Shown in pieces: positions 36,135-44,627 of a stretch of 64,000 nt of DNA. Location of the stretch: contig NZ_JANDHW010000012.1 in NCBI RefSeq assembly GCF_024330105.1, positions 1 through 64,000 of the forward strand. The letters run 5' to 3'. The notes below the pieces were generated by a model. The model worked only from the letters and a program-made list of their open reading frames with translations. It did not search any database and had not been told where the DNA came from. Positions within the stretch are counted from its first letter, which is position 1; each line of letters begins with the position of its first letter. The position numbers were made by a program, and so were the translations under genes. This DNA comes from Coprobacter tertius. Lineage in GTDB: Bacteria; Bacteroidota; Bacteroidia; Bacteroidales; Coprobacteraceae.

Positions 36135-37688
36135 ATGAAATTATTATTTCCAGGTAATTTATTATCTTCTGTCGCTTTAGTAGCGCTTGCCGGTTGTGGA
36201 GGACATCTACAAGAAAAAAAATCGGCCATTCGGCCGAATGTGATTTTTATTTATGCTGATGATATTGGGTATGGCGATTTCAGCTGCAATGGTACTTCGT
36301 CGGTTAAAACACCCAATGTAGATCGTTTGGCCAGTGAAGGTATCCGGTTTACAAATGCTCATGCGTGTGCATCTACCAGTACTCCATCCCGTTATGCGAT
36401 GCTTACCGGTGAATATGCGTGGCGTCGTAAGGGTACAGGTATAGCGAACGGAGATGCTGGCATGGTTATACCGCCGGAACGAATGACGATAGCTGATATG
36501 TTTAAACAGGCAGGATATGAAACTGCTGTAATCGGGAAATGGCATCTGGGTTTAGGGGATAGTGTAGGAACACAGGATTGGAATCATAAAATTACCCCCG
36601 GACCTGCAGATATCGGTTTCGATTATTCCTATATTATGGCGGCGACCGGCGACCGGGTACCTTGTGTATGGATAAAAAATCAGCAAGTAGAAAATCTCGA
36701 TTTGAATGATCCTATCGAAGTTAGTTATAAGGTACCTTTTCCCGGAGAACCTACGTATACAACTCATCCCGAATTGGCGACTGTTATGCATCCCGATTTC
36801 GGACATGACCAGTCTGTGATAAGCGGTATACCCCGTATTGGTTATATGAAAGGAGGCCACTCGGCTCGGTGGAAAGATGCAAATATAGGAGATACAATTA
36901 CTATAAATGCACTACGTTTTATCGAAAAATATAAAGACGGTCCTTTTTTCTTATATTTAGGGACTAACGATATACACGTACCTCGGGTACCGCATCCTCG
37001 ATTTACGGGAAAAAGCGGATTAGGACCGCGTGGTGACGCTATTCTCGAGTTCGATTATACGGTTGGAAAAGTTATCGGATTGCTCGACAGTTTGGGGATA
37101 GCAGAGAATACATTGATTTTTCTTTCGAGTGATAACGGGCCCGTCGTAAATGACGGATATGCCGATCTGGCGTGGCAAATGCTTGGTGATCATAAACCTT
37201 GGGGAAAATACAGGGGAGGAAAATACAGTTCGTTCGAAGCCGGTACACGGATACCCTGTGTCGTTCGTTGGCCGGGTAAAGTTAAGCCGCAAGTAAGTGA
37301 TGCATTGGTGTCGCAAATCGATTGGTTTGCTTCTCTTGCTAAACTTATCGGTGTAAATTTAGCTGATACGGTAGCACCAGACAGCCGCGACCAGTTAGAG
37401 GTATGGCTCGGGAAGTCGTCGAAAGGGAGAGATTATGTTATAGAGCAATCTTTAAATAATAATTTGTCGGTGTTAACCTCCGAAGGATGGAAATATATAC
37501 AGCCGAATTCAGGGGCGGCGATAGATTATTATACAAAAATAGAGCTGGCTAATAATCCGTTACCACAGTTATATGATACAAAAAATGATCCGGGAGAAAA
37601 GAAAAACCTTGCGGTTTCTGAAAAATCCAGGTTAATAAAGTTGAAAAAAATACTTAATGATGAAGAAATGAAAGGAAAAGATCAGTAA
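36135..37688 (+). CDS. Sulfatase, serine-type, lipoprotein
   Basis: A 517-residue exported arylsulfatase-family enzyme removing sulfate from host or dietary glycans. Lipobox LALAGC (Cys21) indicates a lipoprotein. Metal ligands lie in IYADDIGYGD. The activation motif is S-T-P-S-R (82-86), so Ser82 would be converted to formylglycine by an anaerobic sulfatase-maturating enzyme, as usual in Bacteroidetes. GKWHLG and LSSDNGP are further family motifs. The frame extends 32 codons upstream, but the signal sequence fixes the ATG at 36135. No SusCD pair lies nearby. Confidence 0.93.
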   Translation: MKLLFPGNLLSSVALVALAGCGGHLQEKKSAIRPNVIFIYADDIGYGDFSCNGTSSVKTPNVDRLASEGIRFTNAHACASTSTPSRYAMLTGEYAWRRKGTGIANGDAGMVIPPERMTIADMFKQAGYETAVIGKWHLGLGDSVGTQDWNHKITPGPADIGFDYSYIMAATGDRVPCVWIKNQQVENLDLNDPIEVSYKVPFPGEPTYTTHPELATVMHPDFGHDQSVISGIPRIGYMKGGHSARWKDANIGDTITINALRFIEKYKDGPFFLYLGTNDIHVPRVPHPRFTGKSGLGPRGDAILEFDYTVGKVIGLLDSLGIAENTLIFLSSDNGPVVNDGYADLAWQMLGDHKPWGKYRGGKYSSFEAGTRIPCVVRWPGKVKPQVSDALVSQIDWFASLAKLIGVNLADTVAPDSRDQLEVWLGKSSKGRDYVIEQSLNNNLSVLTSEGWKYIQPNSGAAIDYYTKIELANNPLPQLYDTKNDPGEKKNLAVSEKSRLIKLKKILNDEEMKGKDQ

Positions 37689-37704
37689 TGCAGTAATAAA
37701 TGAG

Positions 37705-37747
37705 AAAAAGGGGTTGGGAAGAAGCATATGGGTTGCGCCCCTTTTTT
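37705..37747. terminator. Bidirectional terminator between sulfatase and CYTH genes
   Basis: Arms aaaaagggg / ccccttttt enclose a 24-base loop. It lies between two convergent genes and touches the CYTH stop codon. Confidence 0.65.
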
Positions 37748-38211
37748 CACCACTTATTATATGGGTTCTTTACTAAGTTGGAATTATAATAACGTTTATC
37801 ACCGGTGACTTCTTCCCCTATCCACTGAGGTTTAAAAAATGCATAATCTTCTGAGGGTAATTCTATTTCTGCTATGAAAAGACCTTTATTGTCTCCTAAA
37901 AATTCATCTATTTCCCATACCAGATTTTCTTGTGGGTAAAAATATCTGATTTTTTCGATTAAGGGTTTGTGACAAAGGCTATCAAGCATTTGATGGGCAT
38001 CATCGACAGGAATTTCATATTCATATTCATTTCTGACAATACCCGAATTAGCCCCTTTTATAGTTATAAAAGCCTTTTCTCCCGCTATCCTTACTCTCAC
38101 GACTCTTTCCGGGTCGGCAGAAAGATATCCTTGTTTAAAATATGTCTTTCGCGAACATCCCGGCCATTCACTTGTTTTTATTAAAAACTTTCGTTCAATT
38201 TCTTTAGCCAT
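37747..38211 (-). CDS. CYTH-domain protein (triphosphate tunnel enzyme)
   Basis: A 154-residue cytoplasmic protein. It starts with the CYTH signature E-x-E-x-K (Glu4, Glu6, Lys8 in EIERK). Further tunnel residues occur in VVRVRI, AFITIKG, YEYEIP, WEIDEF and IAEIELP. Family members hydrolyse triphosphate or triphosphorylated compounds with a metal ion. Short bacterial versions like this are mostly uncharacterised or are inorganic triphosphatases. It is transcribed alone and converges on the sulfatase gene. Confidence 0.93.
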   Translation of the reverse strand: MAKEIERKFLIKTSEWPGCSRKTYFKQGYLSADPERVVRVRIAGEKAFITIKGANSGIVRNEYEYEIPVDDAHQMLDSLCHKPLIEKIRYFYPQENLVWEIDEFLGDNKGLFIAEIELPSEDYAFFKPQWIGEEVTGDKRYYNSNLVKNPYNKW

Positions 38212-38379
38212 TAGTAACGTAAATGCGTTATTTTTCGTAAAGATAAGTTCTATTTCCGGTATAATAAATGGAATGGTGAAAAGGAGTGATTAAACTATGT
38301 TAAACATTAGATAGAAAACTTTTTTAATGTGTTTAGTTTTCATTTTTTGCCTAAATTTGCCCCTCGAAAATGAAAGGAT

Positions 38380-40920
38380 ATGAAGAAGCGGATACTTACT
38401 ATTCTGTTTATTTTACTTGTAAGTACAATATTACCGGCAAGGATAGCTGCGCAGCAGGCAACTGTTGTGACGGGAATTGTTACCGATTCGCTGACCAAAG
38501 AACCGCTTTCTTTCGTTTCGGTATATCTTAAAGGTACACAATCGGGGACAAATACCGATTTAGACGGTAAATTTACACTGCGTTCTACGTCTAAAGCATC
38601 TTATGTCGTTTTTTCTACATTGGGTTACATCGAGCAGACAGTGAAGATAATTCCGGGACAAACCAATACGCTTAATATTGCGATGTCGCCCGCAGTTTAT
38701 GAGCAAAAAGAGGTTGTAGTAAGGCCGGGTAAAGAAAAATACAAGAAAAAAGGAAATCCGGCAGTAGAATTCGTTAAAAAAGTTATCGATCATAAAGATG
38801 ATAATGATCCGAAGAAAAAAGAATATTTCAGCTATGAGGAGTATGAGAAAATGACCATAGCGTTAAATGATTTTTCGGAGGAACAAAAAAAGAAATGGAT
38901 ATTTAAGAAGTTTCAGTTTATATTCGATTATGTAGATACATCGGAGGTATCGGGAAAACCTATTCTTACGGTATCTATAAAAGAAAAAATTGCGGATAAT
39001 TATTATCGGAAAGACCCCAATACCCAAAAAAAACTGGTAACGGGAATAAAACGGGCCGGCATAGACGAAATGTTTAATCAGGAAAGTTTACAGCAGTTTT
39101 ATGATGAGGTATTTAAAGAGATAAATATTTTCGATAATGATATCAATCTCATGCTGAATCGTTTTGTCAGTCCGTTATCACATATTGCGACTTCATTTTA
39201 TAAATTTTATTTGCTCGATACTCTCGATGTGGGCGGTGAACGTTGTGTAGATCTTGGTTTCGTACCTTTTAATTCTGAATCGTTCGGGTTTACGGGGCAT
39301 ATGTATGTTACACTTGATTCTACCTATTTTATAAAAGAAATAAAGCTAAATGTTCCTAAAGACATCAATCTCAATTATGTAGAGAATATGACCATTAGTC
39401 AAGACTTTATTCGGACGAAAGATGGAACTCGTTTAAAAACGAAAGACGATATAATTGTCGAATTTAGAATTATGCCTCATACGCAAGGATTATATGCACG
39501 ACGGTTGACTACATACGATAAGTTTTCTTTTGCACCGCCTCCGGATATGTCGATTTTTTCAAAAGAGGGGAATATTATTATAGAGGACGATGCAGAGATT
39601 AAGCCGGAGGCTTATTGGGCCGATAACCGGCATGTTCCTGTGAATAATAAAGAGAATGCGGTGGATAAATTGTTGGTTAAATTGCGATCGGTACCTGTGT
39701 TTTATTATTTAGAAAAAGTAATTAAGATACTTGTATCGGGGTATATTGAAACGGGACCTGATAGCAAATTCGATTTCGGACCTATGAATACTACCATTAG
39801 TGGTAATTCTGTCGAAGGGGCACGTTTTCGAGTGGGGGGGCTCACTACGGCTAACCTTAATCCGCATCTTTTTGCCAGGGGATATGTTGCTTATGGAACT
39901 AAAGACAAAAAATTCAAGTATAGCGGAGAATTAGAATATTCTTTCAATGAAAAAAAATATCATGCTCGGGAATTTCCTATACATTCGATAAAAGTTTCAC
40001 ATAGTTATGATATAAATGAGTTGGGACAACATTATCTTTATACAAACAAAGACAATATATTTATGTCTTTGAAACGCATGAGGGATACATCTGTCGTTTA
40101 TCAGCGAAATACCGAGGTATCGTATTTAAGGGAACATCTTACCGGTTTTTCTTATGGGCTGAATTTACGATATAAAACGCAATATGCTACTCCATGGGTA
40201 CCATTTATTCAGGGAAACGGTATACGTCTTAAAGACTATTCGATGGCTGAAGCCGAGATAAAGTTAAGGTATGCTCCTAATGAGAAATATTATCAGACCA
40301 AAAGTAATCGATTCCCGATAAGTAGGGATGCGCCTGTATTTACTTTAAGTCATACAGTGGGAATAAAAGGCATTTTAAAAAGTCGTTATAACATGAATTT
40401 TACGGAACTGGGCATTCAGAAACGTTTCTGGTTCTCGGCATTCGGATATACCGACGTAATTGTGAAAGCGGGTAAAGTATGGGACAAAGTACCCTATCCT
40501 TTATTGATTATACCCAATGCTAACTTATCGTATACGATACGAGAGGAATCATATGCTCTTATGAATCCGATGGAATTCCTTAATGATGAATTTGTTTCAT
40601 GGGATATAACCTATTTTGCCAATGGAGCGTTACTTAACCGTATCCCGCTTATAAAATATCTGAAATGGCGGGAGGTAATTGCTTTCAGAGGATTGTATGG
40701 TAATCTTACGAAAAAGAATAATCCATTATATGATAATAAATTGTTCGTGTTTCCGAAAAGCACGCATTTAATGGATAAGATGCCCTATATGGAAGCCAGT
40801 GCCGGCCTCGATAATATATTTACAATCTTACGTATCGAGTATGTATGGCGGCTTACCTATCGTAATTTACCGCATATCGATAAGGGTGGGGTACGTATCG
40901 CGCTGCATTTTACTTTCTGA
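38380..40920 (+). CDS. DUF5686 / carboxypeptidase-like outer-membrane protein
   Basis: 846 residues with a signal peptide (ending RIAAQQ). Next is a CarboxypepD_reg-like beta-sandwich (VVTGIVTDSLTKEPLSFVSVYL, about 28-110), as at the front of TonB-dependent proteins. The large C-terminal part matches the Bacteroidetes DUF5686 family, whose last third looks like an outer-membrane barrel ending in an aromatic residue (HFTF). No TonB plug domain is present. Function is unknown. A TAaaTTTG box at 38352-38359 is a plausible -7 element. Confidence 0.9.
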   Translation: MKKRILTILFILLVSTILPARIAAQQATVVTGIVTDSLTKEPLSFVSVYLKGTQSGTNTDLDGKFTLRSTSKASYVVFSTLGYIEQTVKIIPGQTNTLNIAMSPAVYEQKEVVVRPGKEKYKKKGNPAVEFVKKVIDHKDDNDPKKKEYFSYEEYEKMTIALNDFSEEQKKKWIFKKFQFIFDYVDTSEVSGKPILTVSIKEKIADNYYRKDPNTQKKLVTGIKRAGIDEMFNQESLQQFYDEVFKEINIFDNDINLMLNRFVSPLSHIATSFYKFYLLDTLDVGGERCVDLGFVPFNSESFGFTGHMYVTLDSTYFIKEIKLNVPKDINLNYVENMTISQDFIRTKDGTRLKTKDDIIVEFRIMPHTQGLYARRLTTYDKFSFAPPPDMSIFSKEGNIIIEDDAEIKPEAYWADNRHVPVNNKENAVDKLLVKLRSVPVFYYLEKVIKILVSGYIETGPDSKFDFGPMNTTISGNSVEGARFRVGGLTTANLNPHLFARGYVAYGTKDKKFKYSGELEYSFNEKKYHAREFPIHSIKVSHSYDINELGQHYLYTNKDNIFMSLKRMRDTSVVYQRNTEVSYLREHLTGFSYGLNLRYKTQYATPWVPFIQGNGIRLKDYSMAEAEIKLRYAPNEKYYQTKSNRFPISRDAPVFTLSHTVGIKGILKSRYNMNFTELGIQKRFWFSAFGYTDVIVKAGKVWDKVPYPLLIIPNANLSYTIREESYALMNPMEFLNDEFVSWDITYFANGALLNRIPLIKYLKWREVIAFRGLYGNLTKKNNPLYDNKLFVFPKSTHLMDKMPYMEASAGLDNIFTILRIEYVWRLTYRNLPHIDKGGVRIALHFTF

Positions 40921-40945
40921 TATTTCTTTTATATTTATATATAAT

Positions 40946-40982
40946 AAAAACCGTTACAAGTATGTGCCTGTAACGGTTTTTT
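40946..40982 (+). terminator. Terminator after the DUF5686 gene
   Basis: Arms aaaaaccgttaca / tgtaacggttttt with a short loop and a T-rich tail. It lies before a convergent nitroreductase gene and may act on both strands. Confidence 0.88.
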
Positions 40983-41007
40983 ATTTTTTTAATTTTGCTA
41001 ATGTGTC

Positions 41008-41658
41008 TTACTTATTTTTCGGGTATCCTATTGGATTATTTATCATAGGTTTCTGATTGTCGGATAAGTTCAGTATTTTTTTTAGTCCGGGAATATCCAT
41101 TGTAATACGGGGTACTGTTGCCAGTCCGATACTGCTACAAAAAAGATTTATATTTTGGCTGACGATTCCGGCATCGAGTGATCCGGCCAATTGTGCGTGG
41201 TCATCGGGTATATTGCCGAATTTGGATAAGTCAGCGACCATGACGATACTCAATGGCGCTGTTTTTACAAAGTCCTGACCTCCGGCAACGAGATTTCGAT
41301 GATCTCCTTTTGCGATCAGTTTCAAACTGTGCGATTGCGGCTGGTAAAGATAGGTACCCTCCGGAAAAACTACATATAAGTCTATTTCCTGCTTGTTCAT
41401 GGCCGACGGTGCAGTGCGTTTTCCCGATTCGGGTCGATTTATTCCGTTAGCTGCCCATAATAAATCGGATAAATCTTGGTCATTGATCTTTCCGGGTGCA
41501 TATTCCCGTAAAGATTCCCGATCGTTCATTGCTTTCAATACCGAGCTACCTCTCGATTTATCCGGTTTTACAAGATCGATCGTTTCTGGTGCGGCGCTGT
41601 GTAACGAGTTACACGATAACAGGATAAGTGAGAAGGCCAAAAATAATACTCGTCTCAT
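41008..41658 (-). CDS. Exported nitroreductase-family protein
   Basis: 216 residues. A signal with lipobox-like LILLSC (Cys16) is followed by a nitroreductase (SagB/ThcOx-like) fold: NDRESLREYAPGKINDQDL near the start, LLWAANGINRPESGKRTAPS for FMN binding, and ASLDAGIVSQNINLFCSSIG in the middle. The family binds FMN and reduces nitro groups, quinones or similar compounds. Being exported, its electron donor is unclear. It is the only gene between convergent and divergent neighbours. Confidence 0.88.
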   Translation of the reverse strand: MRRVLFLAFSLILLSCNSLHSAAPETIDLVKPDKSRGSSVLKAMNDRESLREYAPGKINDQDLSDLLWAANGINRPESGKRTAPSAMNKQEIDLYVVFPEGTYLYQPQSHSLKLIAKGDHRNLVAGGQDFVKTAPLSIVMVADLSKFGNIPDDHAQLAGSLDAGIVSQNINLFCSSIGLATVPRITMDIPGLKKILNLSDNQKPMINNPIGYPKNK

Positions 41659-41827
41659 AATAATATTTTTTTAGATGTAACATAAACAAAAATAAAAGAT
41701 TTTATACTGAAACAGCTGCCGAGGCTGGAAATTTTAAATTATTTTTTCAATAACGATACATTGTCATCGTAATGTTATTCTGCTGTCATGATAAGGAAAT
41801 ATGTATCGGTTTCTTTTGTATAAATAA

Positions 41828-42628
41828 ATGAAAGTTGTAATGTTAAGAAAGAAAGTTTCTACTGTTATTCTGTCTGATGTACATATCGGTTCGGAACATG
41901 CTAAAGTGAAAGAACTCATTGCATTTCTCAAAAATATAGATTGTGACAAACTGATTTTAAACGGAGATATCCTCGACGGATGGAAATTACAAAGGAATCC
42001 GTTCGGAAAATGGAAACGGGAATATACCGAACTGATAAAGGTTATTATGAAAATGATGGAAAATCATGACACGAAAGTAATTTATGTAAGAGGCAATCAT
42101 GACAGCTTTCTTGATCGCATGTTACCTTTATCGTTTGCTTCGGTCACGTTGGTGAGTGATTATGTACATGTGTCTCATGGTCGCCGTTATTATGTAACCC
42201 ATGGTGATATTTTCGACAATATTTGTTCGCGGATGATATGGCTTGCTAAATTAGGTGATTACGGATACTCGTTTCTATTATGGGTAAATAAGGTATTGAA
42301 CAATTACCGGAAAAGAAATGGGAAACCTTATTATTCTTTTTCTCAGAATATAAAACACAAGGTAAAAACGGCGGTATCTTATATTTCGGATTTTGAGAAA
42401 GAACTTACTGGAATTGCCCGCAGTCGTCATTTCGATGGGGTGATTTGTGGACATATACACCAACCGGCAGATACCTGGTACGATAATATACATTATCTTA
42501 ATTCGGGAGATTGGGTTGAATCTCTTAGCGCATTAATCGAACATGAAGACGGTACGTGGGAAATTTACAGGTATGAAGATTGTCTGTTAATGAATGCTAC
42601 CGGTGAAATTTTTCCGGTAGCATCATAA
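41828..42628 (+). CDS. LpxH-like metallophosphoesterase
   Basis: A 266-residue calcineurin-type phosphoesterase resembling UDP-2,3-diacylglucosamine hydrolases. Metal ligands: Asp17 and His19 (SDVHIGS), Asp47 (NGDILD), Asn90-His91-Asp92 (RGNHD), His in VTHGD and GHIHQP. Bacteroidetes use such LpxH/LpxG-like enzymes for lipid A synthesis, although this close group is not always the lipid A one. The glycosyltransferase gene begins at or soon after its stop codon, so the two are an operon in glycolipid or envelope metabolism. Confidence 0.88.
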   Translation: MKVVMLRKKVSTVILSDVHIGSEHAKVKELIAFLKNIDCDKLILNGDILDGWKLQRNPFGKWKREYTELIKVIMKMMENHDTKVIYVRGNHDSFLDRMLPLSFASVTLVSDYVHVSHGRRYYVTHGDIFDNICSRMIWLAKLGDYGYSFLLWVNKVLNNYRKRNGKPYYSFSQNIKHKVKTAVSYISDFEKELTGIARSRHFDGVICGHIHQPADTWYDNIHYLNSGDWVESLSALIEHEDGTWEIYRYEDCLLMNATGEIFPVAS

Positions 42629-42688
42629 ATGATCACTATTAGAACTCTTGTAGTCTTCGATTGTTTATATAAGTATATACCGAAATAT

Positions 42689-43807
42689 ATGAAATTCTTA
42701 TTTATTATACAAGGAGAAGGTAGGGGGCATTTTACTCAGGCTTTAGTGATGAAGGAGATGATCGGTCGCCATGGAGACGAAGTGGTGGCTTGTCTTGTTG
42801 GGAAAAGTCCGTCAAGGCAATTACCGGATTATTTCCTGACTAAAATGAATGTTCCGTTATTGCCTTTCGATAGCCCTAATTTTCTTCCGACGGCACAGAA
42901 CAAACGCCCCGATCTACTGAAAAGTACCCTGTCTAACCTGATACACTTCCCTGGTTTTGTATCAAATATGATGTTTATACGTAAAAAGATTAAGGAATAT
43001 AAACCTGATATTGTTATAAATTTTTATGAACTATTGGCAGGGCTTACTTATCTTTTATTCTCTCCTTCAGTACCGATGGTATGTATAGGACATCAGTATA
43101 TGTTTTTGCATCATAAGTTCCGGTTTCCTCAAAAATCTGCGATAGCTTTATTTTCATTACGTTTTTTTACGAGGTTGACCAGCTTCGGTTCGGTTCGTAA
43201 ACTGGCTCTTTCTTTTTATCCGATGGCGGATGATATTCGTCGGAGTATTTCTGTCGTTCCCCCATTACTCCGTTCCGACGTATTGAACCGGCAACCCGTT
43301 GCGGGAGAATATATACACGGATACGTTTTGAATAGTGGTTATATAGAAGATATAAAAAAATGGCAACAAAAGCATCCCGAAGAAAAGCTCGAGTTCTTTT
43401 GGGATAAAAAAGATGCGGAAGAAACCGTAAATATAACCCCCAATTTGACATTGCATCGTATAAACGATAAAAAGTTTCTATATTATATGGCTGGTTGTAA
43501 GGCTTATTCAACAACAGCAGGCTTCGAGTCGGTTTGTGAAGCGGTGTATATGCAAAAGCCTGTATTAATGGTTCCTGCCCATATAGAACAGGAATGTAAC
43601 GCCTGGGATGCGATGAAAATTGGGGCAGGGGTAATATCTAATGATTTCGATCTGGATAAATTGTTGGCTATTATACCCGAATATACACCTAACACTGCAT
43701 TTCGAAGATGGGTATCGCATGCTGAGTCATTGATTTACGCAGAATTTCGAGAAGTGTACGAAAACAGCAATTGCACTTGTGAAGCAAAAACTTCGTATCC
43801 CCTCTGA
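42689..43807 (+). CDS. GT28/MurG-like glycosyltransferase
   Basis: A 372-residue GT-B protein starting KFLFIIQGEGRGHFTQAL, the glycine-rich start of MurG/GT28-like enzymes. The C-terminal donor site contains YYMAGCKAYSTTAGFESVCE followed by KPVLMVPAHIEQECNAW. The frame is open 20 codons upstream to an ATG directly touching the phosphoesterase stop, but the family start is MKFLFII at 42689. Homologues commonly neighbour the LpxH-like gene in Bacteroidetes. The acceptor is unknown. Confidence 0.87.
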   Translation: MKFLFIIQGEGRGHFTQALVMKEMIGRHGDEVVACLVGKSPSRQLPDYFLTKMNVPLLPFDSPNFLPTAQNKRPDLLKSTLSNLIHFPGFVSNMMFIRKKIKEYKPDIVINFYELLAGLTYLLFSPSVPMVCIGHQYMFLHHKFRFPQKSAIALFSLRFFTRLTSFGSVRKLALSFYPMADDIRRSISVVPPLLRSDVLNRQPVAGEYIHGYVLNSGYIEDIKKWQQKHPEEKLEFFWDKKDAEETVNITPNLTLHRINDKKFLYYMAGCKAYSTTAGFESVCEAVYMQKPVLMVPAHIEQECNAWDAMKIGAGVISNDFDLDKLLAIIPEYTPNTAFRRWVSHAESLIYAEFREVYENSNCTCEAKTSYPL

Positions 43808-43904
43808 TATTTTCAAACTTGGATGATTTTTTTTAATTTTTTCTTAATAATCAGATGCAGTATCTATGAAATAGATGGAATGTGATCAGATAAATTTTTA
43901 AAAA

Positions 43905-43936
43905 TTTGTTTTAACATTACGATTATACTATATTTG
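43905..43936 (+). promoter_or_regulatory. Promoter of the STM3941-like gene
   Basis: TTTG (43905-43908), exactly 20 bases, then TAtaTTTG (43929-43936): a full consensus match. The start would lie near 43943, which excludes the upstream TTG start at 43934. Confidence 0.82.
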
Positions 43937-43960
43937 GCAAAATTATCATTGCTTAATTAT

Positions 43961-44518
43961 ATGTATGACAAGATAGAAATTTATCATAGTATATTCAAAA
44001 CTACAATATTATTCGTTGTTGCCCAGTTATTTACAGTTCCGGCAATTTATTTTTTATTTAATCCTGATCTCGATTTTAATAAGAAAATATTATTTTGGTC
44101 GGCTATTCTACTTTTTGGCGTTACCGCTTTATTTGTTTTGGGTATTGCAGTATATTACCGATGCCGTCGCATTCCTTATCTTATCATTTACGAAGACCGA
44201 TTGGAAATTTATGTGCATTTAAAGCGAAAGTATAAGGTAATACCGTTTTCCGACGTAAAGAGTTTTCGGATAATTAAAATTGAGAGAACAAAACAAATCA
44301 CGATCGATTTTAAACCCGATCTTATTCATAATAAGTACCAGAAGAATTCGAAAAGTAAATTGAAATCGGCTATTTTAGCATTTAATTATATCACTGTGGG
44401 AGCGTTCGAGACAATACCGGTCGATATGCTTACGATGAAAGGCAATGATATTTATCGTATTTTAAATGATCGCCTACAATTATTAAATCTCGATGAAAAG
44501 AAAAAATTAGCAGAATAA
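43961..44518 (+). CDS. STM3941-like membrane protein
   Basis: 185 residues starting MYDKIEIYHSIFK, the usual opening of STM3941-family proteins. Two membrane helices (about 15-35 and 48-70) are followed by a cytoplasmic PH-like beta domain (YLIIYEDRLEIYVHLKRKYK, then FSDVKSFRI). Function is unknown. The ATG at 43961 is chosen because the promoter at 43905-43936 would make any earlier start untranscribed. Confidence 0.75.
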   Translation: MYDKIEIYHSIFKTTILFVVAQLFTVPAIYFLFNPDLDFNKKILFWSAILLFGVTALFVLGIAVYYRCRRIPYLIIYEDRLEIYVHLKRKYKVIPFSDVKSFRIIKIERTKQITIDFKPDLIHNKYQKNSKSKLKSAILAFNYITVGAFETIPVDMLTMKGNDIYRILNDRLQLLNLDEKKKLAE

Positions 44519-44561
44519 TTATTTACTAATCTGAAAATTAAAGTTGCGGGATATAAATGAA

Positions 44562-44618
44562 TTTCTGAAGCAATCGCGTCTTGATCGGATTTATAATCAG
44601 AGTAGATTGCTTCAGAAA
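44562..44618. terminator. Bidirectional terminator between convergent genes
   Basis: Fourteen-base perfect arms tttctgaagcaatc / gattgcttcagaaa around a partly structured loop, between the STM3941-like gene and the retropepsin gene. Confidence 0.75.
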
Positions 44619-44627
44619 GAGATAGAT